Program-made: the position numbers and the translations under genes
The notes under the pieces: generated by a model
The model's database searches: none
What the model was told of the DNA's origin: nothing
What the model saw: the letters and a program-made list of their open reading frames with translations, nothing else
Shown: positions 10,513-22,423 of the stretch, piece after piece
Position numbering within the stretch: position 1 is the first letter of the stretch
How the letters are laid out: every line of letters starts with the position of its first letter
Assembly: GCA_009733575.1 (NCBI GenBank)
Contig: ML769512.1
Span: 62,001 to 126,000 of the forward strand
Direction of reading: 5' to 3'
DNA: 64,000 nucleotides
From: Gymnopus androsaceus JB14
Lineage: Eukaryota > Basidiomycota > Agaricomycetes > Agaricales > Omphalotaceae

Positions 10513-13500
10513 CTATTTACCAGGTGCTGCAATATCCTTGTCTGCTCCATGGTTCAGCAAAAGCTTGACAATTTCAGAATGGCCATTTTGTGATGCCATT
10601 GTCAGAGCAGTTGCACCAAATTCATTTTGCACATTCACGTTTGCCCCATTCTCCAGTAAGCATGACACAATTGCACAGTGACCATTTTCAGCAGCAAGTA
10701 TCAATGGTGTACTTTTGTTAAATTTTGCAAAATCCTTGTCTGCCCCATGATTCAGTAAAAGCTCAACAATGTTAAAATGACCATTTTGTGATGCCATTCC
10801 CAAAGCCGTGCTACCATATTCATCATGTGCATTCACAGCTGCCCCTTCCTCAATTAGGATAGAAACAATATTTAAATGTCCATTGTAAGCAGCGCATATA
10901 AGTGGTGTCCATTTACCAGGTGCTGCAATATCCTTGTCTGCTCCATGGTTCAGCAAAAGCTTGACACTTTCAAAATGGCCATTTTGTGATGCCATTGCCA
11001 AAGCAGTTGCACCAAATGCATTTTGCATATTCATGTTTGCCCCATTCTCCAGCAAGCGTGACACAATTGCATAATGACCATTTTCAGCAGCAAGTATCAA
11101 TGGCATATTTTTGTTAAAATCTGCAAAATCCTTGTCTGCCCCGTGGCTCAGCAAAAGTTCAAAAATGTCAAAATAGCCATTTTGTGATGCCATTCCCAAA
11201 GCCGTGCTACCATATTCATCATGTGCATTCACAGTTGCCCCTTCCTCAATTAGGATAGAAACAATATCTAAATGTCCATTGTAAGCAGCACATATAAGTG
11301 GTGTCCATTTACCAGGTGTTGCCATATCCTTGTCTGCCCCATGCTTTAGTAAAAGCTTGACACTTTCAAAATGGCCATTTTGTGATGCCATTGCCAAAGC
11401 AGTTGCACCAAATGCATTTTGCATATTCATGTTTGCCCCATTCTCCAGTAAGCATGACACAATCGCACAATGACCATTTTCAGCAGCAAGCATCAATGGT
11501 GTAGTTTTTTTAAATCCTGCAGTATCCTTGTCAGCCCCATAAATAAGCAACAGCTTGACAATCCCAAGGTGGTCATTCTGTGATGCCTGTCTCGAAGTTA
11601 TGTCACCATGTTCACTTTGTGTCCTCTGTCCGACCACAGCTGCATATAATGCTGATCCCCACTTTCCTTCTTTATCATTTACATTTGTTTCACTTACCAG
11701 CTGCTTGACCATGGTTTGAAGGCCACACCAAGCAGCATAATGTAATGGTGGAGGCAGAGCCCAATCTTTTTCAGATTCTTTATGCTCTTCAAACTTTGCT
11801 AGTTTCAAGCAATTAATATACACAGCCCCACGTGATTGGATAAGCTTATAAGCTTTCTGGTATACTTTATCACTGTTTACAAGTTTTACATGTTTATACC
11901 AGTGTTCAGCAGCATATCTCGACATTGGATATTCTTCATTCCATTGAGAGATATTTGCTATTTCTGTATTGAACTGTAGTAGATATGCCAAGCAACTTTC
12001 TACTATTAATGTGTGACTCAAATACTCATGTATTTGAAACTGTGAAACCACAGTATTCAAATGAGTTTTCAGATTTTCAGACAGAAGGAATTCCTTCACA
12101 GACATATGTGCTAGTTCCACAACATTTTCAGTGGGGTCTACATGTATAAGTGTTGCACCAAGGAAGGCTATGCGCTCTGGAGCAACTCGGTATTTCTTTT
12201 CAAATCTCATTCCATCATTGTCTCTTACAAATGCAATGACTTCTCCTAGTGCATCCAGAGTTAAAGGTTCCACTGCAAAGCAAAGCCACTGTAGAACTTG
12301 CTTTGTATCCTCAATGCGGGATGCTTCAATTGATTGAAGTGCTTGAATGTAAGTATCATTCAGAGTAGTCGGGAGTTGATTCAACACAGAATTGACTGCT
12401 TTCAGACCTATGCATGATTGTAGTGCATTCAACTGACAATCAACCCAACGGAACCTGAAATAGCAGTCAGAATGACTTTTCAAGCAAGAATAATTTCAAC
12501 GCACATTCCATTTGCTCTCTTGGTTAAACTATCTATGATTTGATTCTTCTCCTCAAGGCTGTGATGGCCAAAAGCATGATCATTTTTCATGGTATAATCC
12601 AGGAAGATTTCCACATCTGCATTTACATTTTCTTTATCAATAAGGACAGTCTTTGTGCAAAGCTGTTCCAATTCACGGGCATAAGATATATGTGGACGAC
12701 TTGCTATGAGAAGATGTAAATGGAAGCATGCCATTGTGTTAAGTTCATCCATAAGTTGGAAAAAGGGCTTGAATCCCTGACTCTCCATTTCATCAAGTCC
12801 ATCAATTACAATGAATAAGGCATTGACTTTGAGAACCAAAATGACCTCTTTCAAGGTAGCTATCAATTCCCTGTCACTTGGTTTGCTTCCATACTTTTTG
12901 TGAATATTATAGAGTTTCCATGTAGCCAAGTATAATTCTTGCTGTGTTGGATTCAAAGAAAGTAGCTGTGATAAAAGAGTTGTTACTAGGTTGTTGAAGC
13001 TTTGTTTAGATGCATCTCTGAAGTCAAAAAAGTAGAATGCCACTAGTTGGTTTTCATGAGCATCCAAACTCTTTAAATGACTGATAATAACAGATCTATG
13101 GAAAGGTGAGCAATGTTTAAATGCAATAAATTTCACATACAGTAGCACACTTTTTCCGGAGCCCACTAGATCAAACTCAGTACAAAATTTAGAATATGAA
13201 TCTTGAAACTTACCATCACCTAGCAGCCAGAGAAATGAATTGGGAATTTCCTTCCAATCATTGAATTCCTTTCCTTTCAGAAACCATTCACTAGTTCCTG
13301 CTGTTCTTTTTTGCAAAAAGGACTCTTGGCTCTGGAAAGCATTGGAGGGACTCATCCATCTGATAATTTGTTCTGAATCATCTGATTCAGTCATGATTTG
13401 TGTGTTACTTGAATCTTGAAATTCTTGTCAGTAAAAAGTGAACATAATGAAAGAAAACTCACGATGAATATGCACACTATTTGCATTGTAAAAGCTGGGA

Positions 13501-13562
13501 TGCTCCATCTTGAAACCATAAGCCCCAGTGAACATCTGGGGAGGATTATTCATCGGTGGCAT
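10513..13562 (-). CDS. NACHT-ankyrin NLR (STAND) protein, four exons
   Basis: I read exons 13562-13463, 13414-13214, 13165-12505 and 12454-10513, which join in frame to 967 codons. Residues 1-40 form a short N-terminal module (MFTGAYGFKMEHPSFYN) like those of mushroom NLRs. Next comes the GTSEWFLKGKEFNDW lead-in, Walker A GDVGSGKS (99-106, split by intron 2), Walker B LFIVIDGLDE (217-226), the IASRP sensor, and a winged-helix-like region (about 320-450, AHMSVKEFLLSE). Ankyrin repeats run from about 555 to the end. Such proteins are cytosolic receptors that sense non-self or damage and trigger programmed responses, by family knowledge. The last codon before the stop lies mid-repeat, so this product is truncated relative to its ancestor. 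Three ankyrin blocks repeat with a 396 bp period. The exact start is inferred from frame and splice sites. Confidence 0.85.
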
Positions 13563-14599
13563 GCTCAATGTGCAGTGGTCGTGGTGGGACCGAGGAGCGA
13601 TTCTCTTATATAGAGTTTCCAACAAATGGTCATCTGATGTTTTAATAATAATCATGTCACATTGTCGTAGCACGGGTCGGCACCATTTCTTCACTTTCAT
13701 AACGTTAGGCTGTCATGTGGTGTTATCTGATGTACCGAAAAAAGAAGTAGCTTGTTCGGGCCTAACGTCCTTTTTTCAATCAAACTATTCATTGTGTCAT
13801 TGAATCGGACCGTATCCTACCAATCAAGGGTTTGTTCGATTGGTAGCTCTCCGTTTGATTGGAATAACGTTATATACTCTAAAGGCGCCGCGCGCCTATT
13901 AGACCTCCGGCCTTACGCAATTGCTTTAGGCGCCGCCGGCGTTTATTATAGTGCTCTGTGAATCAAGCGCTCAACTCTTCTTGATGTCCGCCACTCGACT
14001 TCTCCTCCGCTTGCATTTTGCTCTTTTTTGGACTTTTTTTAGGGGGATACTCGGTTTATAGAAGCCAGGCATTCAATGCCTGTCTTTTATTGGTCAGTCC
14101 CCATTAGCCCGTTCTTTAGCTTATTCTAAAGGGGCCTCTAGCAGCCCGATCATCTGTTCAACCTGAATTCGGGGTTGGTGACGCTTTTCAGAAGCGTTGC
14201 CCCAATGATCAAGTGCCCAATGCCTCCCTTTCCGCTACCACCGCCATGCCTGACATCAAGAGCTCAATTATCACCTCTCCTGGCCATTAACCTCAACTCT
14301 TGGACCTGTCATGCTGAGATATGGGATTTTGGAAGGTATTTGGGTGGTTTAGGTATGTCAATTCCTGATTGTATCTTATCTTAAACTAATAATTATACCT
14401 CCTGCCTTCATTTTGTTCTGTTCATTTGAACAGGCAGCAGCCATCCCTTACTCAACAACATGACTCTTGCTTTTTGCTTCTCATTGCTATGAATGACATC
14501 ATTTTTCCCATTCGTTTGACAAATCAGCAGTCTACTCTGCGTAATCCTTGAACAAGCATTCTCAAGCATTCAATGCCACATAATGTAGCTAGCAGGTGG
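13563..14599. other. intergenic; no gene seen
   Basis: This is probably the NLR promoter region and unassigned DNA. ACGTTAGGC at about 13700 is inverted at about 13762. A GC-rich palindromic patch GGCGCCGCGCGCC lies at about 13884 with GGCGCCGCCGGCG at about 13930. AGGCATTCAATGCCT at about 14067 is a perfect palindrome. No open frame has recognisable content. Confidence 0.4.
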
Positions 14600-15610
14600 A
14601 CCTCTCAGTGTCTTACATAGATGGTCAAGCCGCTAATGGTTGACTCTATTAATTTAGAGTTCCAAGTCAGCCATTCCCAAGCTGCTAATTGTTTGCAACG
14701 CTTCTCAGAAGCATCGCCGTCAACAATTGAGTGCCCATCAGAGATTAGAACATTAACCTGGAAGTGTAGATGAGCTTTGTTCAATTGATGCAACAAGATA
14801 TGTACTAACTCCTTTGATGTCACCATGCACAACAGGCAGGTCAAGTGCATGCAGATAAACAAGACCTTTAGCAATTTGTATTGCCTGACAGAAACCAGTA
14901 AGAACTACTACTGCAATCATGAATGAAAGGTTCAAATGAGCTCACATGGGTCAGTTTCGTGGTCAGATCCAACGAGCTATTTCGCGCGTATGACATAATG
15001 TTACCATTAGACATCCAGGGAGAGATGATGCGTCATTGACACAAGGAACGGAAGGATGTTTGGATGGTTGAGTTGCCTCCAAAGAAGTACTTCTTTGCCT
15101 GGATGAACAGATAAATCTAACTGGTTTCACTCAAACATCAGTAGCGATAATGACACACCTTCCACGTTATCTTCCGATCTGAGCCCTGCTGGAAGAATCG
15201 CAAGACCTTAATGTAAACACGTTGCTCATTCAATTTGCCTATCCAGACATCCTGAAACCACAAATGAGCACAAGGTGATGATCGCATCAAGCTCATACCG
15301 AAAATCCTCCTCCCGCAACCGCATTTGGGCTTTCACGAATCAAGCCTGTCAGAAACATTGAAGGTGGCAAAACTCCATGCAGGTGATTAAGATAGCGCAT
15401 TAATTTCAAGCATCGTCGTCGGTATTGAGCATCCTTCTCGGAGCTCATATGGTCAAGTTCCTGTCAAATCGCTCAGAACGCAAGAGAGTGCAATCAGTTT
15501 CAACACTACCGTCTGCAAAACTTCCACCGTAAAAGATGCTTCATCTGCATCCAAATGTATGGAAAGCCGGAAGGCCTCGCTCACTTTTGACAGTTCCGTT
15601 GATGGCAGCT
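14600..15610 (-). pseudogene. TKL-type protein kinase relic
   Basis: Minus-strand exons give DAQYRRRCLKLMRYL and GLIRESPNAVAGGGFS (15460-15299), then DVWIGKLNEQRVYIKVLRFF (15251-15159) with the beta-3 lysine. EVLLWRQLNHPNILPFL, ISPWMSNGNIMSY, and GLVYLHALDLPVVHGDIKG with the catalytic loop HGDIKGVN (about 14800) follow. This is the fungal TKL kinase pattern common in agarics. The exon after 15159 joins out of frame. The residues between PFL and ISPWM are missing. No DFG motif follows the catalytic loop, and the frame drifts into unrelated residues. It is therefore an inactive copy. GT and AG borders of several introns remain, so it arose from genomic DNA rather than a processed transcript. 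Confidence 0.75.
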
Positions 15611-16765
15611 GTCAAGGACCCGGAAAACCTCTAATCACATAATATTTTTCTTCATTTAACGCCTCTCACAATTGCAGTTCGGCAAGGTGAAAACTATACT
15701 TGAATATTCTGTAACTGTAGCTCTGGGACAACTCTGGAGTCTGTATTTCAGTAGTAAAGCTGCAGTTTTAGTCCAAATTAATCTAAACTTCAACTCCAAA
15801 GTTTGCATCTGGAAACAGATACTCTACTACAGTTGCTACAGTGGCTACAAGAGTCTACAGGGCTTACGTGACTCTCCTACAAGGTTCTACAGTAGCTCAT
15901 GTAGATCCTGTAGCCAGAACGCACCTGCAGATGTGGCTTCAGAGGAATATAAATGACTGTTGATTCTACAAGGTTATCTATGAGTACATGAGCATTTAAG
16001 TAAGTATATAAGGAGTCAATAAAAGGAGATGTAAATCCAAATGCAAGCAAATATGTGTGCAAGGGTTAATCATCCTCCAGGGTCTGAGACTTGAGAGTTG
16101 ACTGCCAGTGTGGGGCAAAGATGTGAATGTGTGCAAATGGAGCAAGCAGCTGTGGACATCAATATTCAACAAATCAATGCTGGAACAACACTCAAGATGC
16201 ACATTGTCAGTGACAATGGTAAGTAGCAATTACTTAACTTGTAGTAAAGTTGAGGTCTAAGTATTACTACTGTAGTATTAGCATACTTGTACTACATTAA
16301 TTCTAGAGTCTTCTACAGATTGATTCATACTAATCAGGCACATATGGGTGTGGAGCAGGAGAGCTTCAAGGAAGGCGAGAACTTATTCCCAGTGTTGCCC
16401 ACAGACAATGTTGGGGAAAAGAGACTCAGGAAGGTAAGGATTGAGCTTGAGATCTGGCATGTACATGGCAGATTAATGCTTGATTAAGTACTATCTAATC
16501 AAGTAATGAGGTTTAATCCTAAGGCATTAAAGATGCAAGCCTAGGTAGCAAGGGGAAAACTGACTCTTGATCCTAACTTGAAGCATATGCAGTGGAGCTT
16601 TTGGAGGCTTCCTGGAGCATCTCCATGATGCTATGAGCCATGTAAGGATTTCACTGTCCTCTTGCCTGTTTCCACTGACACTGTATGCATATATGGGCCT
16701 CTGGACATCATGTCCATTCCTTAGGAGTCTCAGGACCATAGATGTCGCACATACACGTTAGGTTC
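15611..16765. other. intergenic; no gene seen
   Basis: No domain-bearing frame is visible. The stretch 15700-15930 is rich in CTACAG/CTGTAG words, which recur near 16275-16320, suggesting a decayed non-autonomous element. Nothing here can be named. Confidence 0.35.
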
Positions 16766-17496
16766 CATTAGCAAAACATCAGAAAAAACTGTCTTGGGCC
16801 CAGGAGGATTCAAGGTCACCTAGGCCTCTTAGGCAACCTGAGGCAACCTAGTTGGCCCAGGAAAAAGGGTAAAACTTTGGACACCTCAGGTATCCTAGTC
16901 ATCCTAGGTGTCCTGGGACATCCTGAGACATCCTAGGACATCCTGGGACATCCTGGGGCATCCTGGGATATGCCCCAGGATGCCCCAGGGTACCCTCAGG
17001 ACATCCCAGGGTGTCTCAGGATGTCCCAGGACACCTAGGATGACTAGGATACCTGAGGTGTCCAAAGTTTTACCCTTTTTCCTGGGCCAACTAGGTTGCC
17101 TCAGGTTGCCTAAGAGGCCTAGGAGACCTTGGATCCTCAAAACAGTTTTTGCTGATGAACCTGTATCAACTGGGGTGTTGTAATCAATTCACTCTGGTCT
17201 ATAGCAAAAAGCCTGAGCAAACATGCAAGGGATAAATTCAGAGGTATGATACTTTATATAGATACTGTAACAATAGGTTGAACTATCTAAGCTATCTCTG
17301 CTGAGCCATAAGTAAGATAAAGTCAAATATAGAAATGGCGCATCAAGCACATATACTAAGTAAAAATGGAACCAGATAGAGTGTATGGCTTGATTGCCTG
17401 ATATGGCTCTATCTCCAACATGGGACTCTCTGGGAGTGCTGGCAAGCACTTTCCAGCGTGCCCAGAGAGTCCCAGTTGATACAGTTTTTGCTGATG
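16766..17496. mobile_element. fold-back element B (CATCAGC family), interrupted
   Basis: The right end is CCCAGTTGATACAG followed by TTTTTGCTGATG, ending at 17496. The left end reads CATTAGCAAAA, is cut by element A with its AA duplication, and continues CCTGTATCAACTGGG. Joining across A restores a terminus that mirrors the right end, with one C to T change in CATCAG. The interior has further fold-back words such as GGGACTCTCTGGG and CCCAGAGAGTCCC. The right flank is CT; the left flank reads TC, so the duplication is not confirmed for this copy. Confidence 0.7.
16777..17157. mobile_element. fold-back element A (CATCAGC family), 381 bp hairpin
   Basis: Ends are CATCAGAAAAAACTGT (left) and the complement of CATCAGCAAAAACTGT (right). 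The whole element is one long inverted repeat: for example TTGGCCCAGGAAAAAGGGTA at about 16852 is mirrored at about 17085. The apex carries repeated CATCCTGGGA/TCCCAGGATG units around 16960-16985. It is flanked by AA on both sides. It lies inside the left terminal repeat of element B. It has no coding capacity; the apparent open frames on both strands are products of the palindrome. Confidence 0.85.
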
Positions 17497-17807
17497 CTCC
17501 CATTAATTTGTCAGATTAACTACAAACTCCTTTACTTAGACCCTTATGTTACCATTTAAATATCATGGTGATTCTGTTCTAGGTCATCAAATCAACTCCG
17601 GTTATTCCCCATTAACCCCTTGTACATCCTTCAAGTTGAGTCTCAGTTCATAACAAGCCAGGAGTCTCTGGGTTTGCATGGAAATTCAAGGGACAATTAA
17701 AAGGGAATAAGTAACTTGAACCTGAGGTTGAGTTCATTCAACAAGATAAGATGACAAAGTACAATCATATTAAAGTGGTAAAGTAAGGCTCTAAAGTATT
17801 AACTTTG

Positions 17808-17844
<37 letters not shown>
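17808..17844. repeat. (AAGT)n microsatellite
   Basis: About nine uninterrupted AAGT/TAAG units. Shorter runs of the same motif recur elsewhere in the window, for example within the nested element near 51150-51370. Confidence 0.95.
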
Positions 17845-17871
17845 GTAATCAAGAATTCTACCAAAACTGTA

Positions 17872-18051
17872 CATCAGCAAAACCAGTAATTTTGCTGGAG
17901 GTCTCCAGAGATCTCTGGAGCTTGACAGCTGTCGAAAAAAACTGTCAATTTTCTCCAGAGATCTCCAGAGGTCTCTGGAATAGGGTACCTTGCTCCAGAG
18001 ATGTCCCAAATGAATGGGTTTTCTCCAGCAAAAATACAGGTTTTGCTGATG
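17872..18051. mobile_element. fold-back element C (CATCAGC family), 180 bp
   Basis: It begins CATCAGCAAAACCAGTAATT and ends with the complement of CATCAGCAAAACCTGTATTT. It is flanked by TA on both sides. The interior is dominated by palindromic CTCCAGAGATCTCTGGAG units and a GACAGCTGTC palindrome. It is a near-identical inverted copy of element G at 58381-58559, so the pair moved or duplicated relatively recently. Confidence 0.85.
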
Positions 18052-20719
18052 TAGTCAATCCAAGAAATAAGTAAAGACTTAGTGTGTATGACACTGTAAG
18101 TAATTCTGAGGCACCTGAAGGTTAATTGTGATACTCCGAGACTCATATATACATGTGGAGTGGGTAAGAACAAGCAAGAGGAGGTCAAAGGCAAGGGTAT
18201 GGAATCTATGGATGAAATCCTTACATATAATTAAATTGTCCCCAATCCATTGAGAACCTTAATGACTATTGACATTGTAATCTTTATAGTGTTATTTCCC
18301 AAGGGCCACATTAACAATTGAACTGGTGCCGTGTGTAAGTAAATTAACTTATTAAGTATTTGATTGAGCGCCCGTTGCGCGCTTGCGATGTGGTGACTGA
18401 GGTCCCACTACCAGATATAGCTCAATCACCGAGAAACTATTGAAAATTTTTGATTCCGATCATTCCGAGACAGCGAGGCCTTCCGGCTTTCCATACAAAT
18501 GAGCGAATTGGTCTTCGTCAAAATCATCGGCAGTTAGGAAAGAGAGTATTTTGTTTTTCTTCCAGAACTTGGACTTGGGTGTTGAAGACATTGCACGCTG
18601 GGAACAAGGGTGCTCACTGACCAACCATTATCGTAGGCATTTTAAGGCTTTCGTCGGTACACAGATCCGGATGTTCATAAGAGCCGTAACATTATATACA
18701 TACTTAAAACCAAAAAGGAATGCATTGCGATACGAGTTTGCGACGTAACTTATTTCCCGTTTTGACAAGGAGAACTATCAGAGACTAAGAGAGTGAGCGA
18801 GCAAAGTACGTTCTGAGAGCAAAATGAGTGGCCGCGACATTTGGATGAATGTTTCGTCCAGAAGGATTCTTCAGGCGGCGTTGTATCCCGACAATTAGAA
18901 AGCTGTTGAAGAACTGGAGACACATTACTATAAAACACAGCTCAGGATGTTTGTGAGCGCCATGACACTATACCAGACCAGACTAAGAAATGGCTGGAAT
19001 TGACTACATTTTACGAGTCCGAATGGAATGAGGCTCGTCTTTATCCACTGCCCAACCCCGGCCTCCGTCGCAACTCTTATAGCAACCCTCACCGTTCCCG
19101 CCGTCCCTAAACTCGTTCCAGACCAACAAATCGCCTCCCGCTTTCCCCCTCACGGCATCCGTCTTACATCCTCCATTAGAAGCCTCCCCGGCAACCCTCG
19201 GGTGCCTCTCCCCCGCAACTCGTAAAAGCATCGGAGTGAGCACTGGTATCCCCGCCCCGAATGTAGCCGGGCCATGCGAAGCGAAAAAACAAGCCTAAAA
19301 ACGAACAAACCGACAAATACAACACTGTCGTCCCCGTCGTCGAGAATATTTGGTGGGTGTCCTCGGAGAGTAGACGGTGGAGTTTTAGCGACGCTGCGCG
19401 GATTTAAATTGGGAGAGAATTTGGGATTTGGATAGCGGATCTGGGATGGAGTCTTTGATGTCTAGGACCATAGGATCGGAATTGGATTTGAATTCAGAAG
19501 AGTTGTGTTGACGCTTCTCCAAAGCAGTTCCTCGTCTTTGCCGCTGGAGAAGAAGATGAAGAGTCCTTGCACGAACATTTCTATTTGGGGTTGCCGGATG
19601 ATTTTGATTAGCTGCCCACTACAGATTAGTGTAAGAAGATATTGAAGATTTGTGGAGAATGAAAGAAGGTAATGCCCACCATTCAACACTCTGATTAGCT
19701 TCACTTCACCTATGAAATCGTATCCTCCATAAGCGCCAATAAAACCTGCTTGAGGATTAGTACCCGTGTTTCCACCGGCCGCGCGTTTCGTCCCCGAAAA
19801 AACAATCTGGGTCGTTCGGATTTGATTTCGGTTACGACTTGGGTCGTTTTGAGGTCGTTGAGAGCCATGAAGATAAAAAGAAAGGATGAATGAATGAATT
19901 GATTGGTTGATTAGAGAACTTTGAGAGGTCGATGAGCAGTGAATGCGAGTTACCGAAAGTTGATAGTCCGACTGCATCTAGAGTTTAGTGATAGAGGTGG
20001 AAGATGAAGGAATGTGGAATACGAATACTGTACTTTTTCAATACATCTAGTATGAACGAGATAAACGCGCGCTGTTTTGAGAACAAACAAGTCAATGATC
20101 AAGAACGAGCCACGTGACAGACAATAACTCGCAGTTTTCTGCATCTCCATTAAAGTCGAACCCAGCATCTGAGTATCAAACCACAACCACAAACGACCTT
20201 CTTCTGGCGGCTTCCCTGTGCCCTGGAATTTTGGATGCGCAAATACTATGCTAGACCCAGAACTGGAAGCGCTGGTTCAAGAGAGACGGTGCGCGCTGGC
20301 AGGTCTGCCAAACCCTGCCAAACCCTGCCACGCGCGCAGTGTTCGAGATGAATGTAAGTTGTGATTGCTGTCAGCATATACGACAGCTTAACTCACCTCA
20401 ACTCACTTGCGACTTCAACTCAACTCACTTTGGTATTGAAACTCGAGGCTGCCCATGGATAAGGGCCCGGAATGTGTACTTTCATTGATGACTCTTCCCT
20501 GCCTGGTCTAGCCTTAAGGGTGGGCCATGTAGAGAGAAGGTTGAGTCGCGGTCGACGCGGTTCAAATTTGCGGAAAGCACGGTCTTCCCTGGTCTTCCAG
20601 TACTAGGGCCATAGACAGCTTATACATTTGGAAAACAAAAACATTTGCCAATTGTAGGGATGGATGTGAGCTTACCCGCTACAGCGCTTGCCCAGCGCTT
20701 GAGGATAGAGATCTAGAAG
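18052..20719. other. intergenic with possible unidentified gene on the minus strand
   Basis: No known domain is seen. A 171-codon minus frame (19977-19462) and a GC-rich minus frame (19243-19004) may be exons of an unrecognised gene, because the region between 19000 and 20000 has host-like base composition. I cannot support a model. A related pair of words, ACACAGATCCGGATGTTC at about 18659 and ACACAGCTCAGGATGTTT at about 18935, marks a short duplication. Confidence 0.3.
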
Positions 20720-20726
20720 TATAAAA
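20720..20726 (+). promoter_or_regulatory. TATA box of the secreted protein gene
   Basis: TATAAAA stands 69 bp before the start codon at 20795, in a plausible position for a core promoter with a short leader. Confidence 0.55.
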
Positions 20727-20794
20727 TGCCCCTTGCAATCCTTAATCCTCAGACTACTGCAGTACGCTCAAGTCCTCTCGCATCCTAGTTCATC

Positions 20795-21307
20795 ATGAAA
20801 TTCTCTGCTACTTTCGCATTTGTACTCTGTGCCATTAGCACTGTCTGTGCAACCACTGGCAACGTTAGGACTTACTATAACGAAAACTGCTCTGGGACTA
20901 GTCCCTATGCATTCACTCTCGTACGTTGGTCTAACGCAAAAATTTTGTCCCATTATATTCTGACGAAAAGTTCTCTCTTGCAGCAAGACGACCAGTCGTG
21001 TCACTTACTATACGGCGCATCTTCCCTTGGAACCGATTTGGTCAGCCCTAACTACCTGGAGATGTCAGTACACCGTCTTAAACCAAAGGCCACCCAGAAA
21101 CCATACTGACATGCTATTCAAATACTTAGCTATTACACGACCGACTGCACTGGTACGGCTACGATCATGGATTTCGACGGTAATGACGATTGTATTGAAG
21201 GAAACACTAGGTTAGTTCTAGCTAAGCATCCTTAACCTGCAGAGCTGTCTGACTTGGATCACTTTACTAGCGACAAGTGGTATTCCGTGAAGCTTGTAGC
21301 CAACTAA
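20795..21307 (+). CDS. small secreted protein with four mature cysteines
   Basis: Exons 20795-20920, 20984-21063, 21130-21210 and 21271-21307 join in frame to 107 residues. All introns have GT-AG ends and are 60-66 bp. The N-terminus MKFSATFAFVLCAISTVCA is a clear signal peptide with a likely cut after residue 19. The mature protein of about 88 residues has cysteines at 32, 48, 75 and 90, probably two disulfides, and two similar halves: YYNENCSGTS and YYTTDCTGTA both start with a YY...C-x-G motif. I do not recognise the family. In mushrooms such proteins are secreted, and some act in host interaction or in competition with other microbes; no role can be assigned from sequence. A TATA box lies upstream. 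The gene appears intact in a region otherwise full of relics. Confidence 0.8.
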
Positions 21308-21918
21308 ATAATCACTGCAACTGGGTCTAGCCATGCGATTTTAGTGGAGGGGCTGAAAGATCTATAGCTTTATTGATGCAACATCGATGTATAAAACATT
21401 GTCCTTAATTAGCTGTAAAAACTTGAAGATAGATTGTTCTGGATGAAATGGTTTCGTAGATTTGACTTCTCGCGAGGCCAATCAACGATATATTCATAGA
21501 GGAAAGAGGCATAACAACATTAAGGGTCATTGTGCGTCCTTGTTGTTGTATTCTATAGCTAGTAGTCTTAGGTCGTGGTCATTGGTGAGCCGTTGATAGC
21601 CAGTACGTTCCCAGAGCCCGAGCCTGAGCACACGCGACTGAACTTCAACCACCACCTTGACCGGAACCTTTCTTTCCTTTGACCTCCGATCTAGAATCCA
21701 GTGTGCATTTCTATGTTTCCTGCGACTCCTCAACGAGGCGACGCCATTGCTTGAAAAGACCATGAAGCGCACGACGGTGACGAAAGATACTGTGAAGCAG
21801 GATTTAGAGCGCGCGGTCGAGTCACAGAGGAGTATGTTGAGGGCTGTTGCATCGTTGAGTAGAATCCCTACTCTGACTTGGGGGGGTTAAGTGATTAGAA
21901 TAATAACTCCGTAGCATA
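21308..21918. other. intergenic; no gene seen
   Basis: This holds the 3' flank of the secreted protein gene. An 81-codon minus frame (21772-21527) has a basic composition but no recognisable domain. Confidence 0.35.
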
Positions 21919-22423
21919 TACAGACACAAACCCAGAAGCAAAAGATTTGATATTTGAGCCATGTGGAATGCATTTTAAGATGTAGATTTTTTCATACAAC
22001 ATCTAGGAGGGCTTATGGACATGACTATGATAACTTGGATATATAGAATCCTTCATAATATGATCATATATGAACACTATGCCAAAAATGTGAGTGAATT
22101 CTACCATGAAATATGTGGTATTTTTGAGCATACAACACATTCAACTTACTCTATAAATATGCTAATCCATGCTGCAAATGATTCCAAAGGGATGCGCTTG
22201 TGTAGTGGCCTAATTAACCCAAAATTTTGCTTCTGGGTTTTTGGCAGTTTTTGGCAGCAAAACAAAATCAATTTATGACGGCTCTGAAGGCTGTCAAAAA
22301 CTCTGATAAAATCAGATCATAGTCCTCACATATTATATGACCCATAGAAAAAAAACAATCAAGCAGAACTGCCTTGAATAGATTATTTTCTTAGAATTTT
22401 TCACTTCTGGGTTTGCTTCTGTA
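21919..22423. mobile_element. TA-flanked MITE (family T), copy 1
   Basis: The ends are TACAGACACAAACCCAGAAG and the complement of TACAGAAGCAAACCCAGAAG, with TA at each edge. The 505 bp interior is AT-rich and non-coding and matches copies at 34392-34932 and 49901-50451 over their length, including GAACACTATGCCAAAA and CTTCTGGGTTTTTGGCAG. TA edges fit a Tc1/mariner-type non-autonomous element. Confidence 0.85.

Noticed and set aside
16904..17183. Overlapping open frames on both strands of 78 and 91 codons
   Set aside because: They arise from the long palindrome of element A; the translations are repetitive (GHPGTS-like) and mirror each other.
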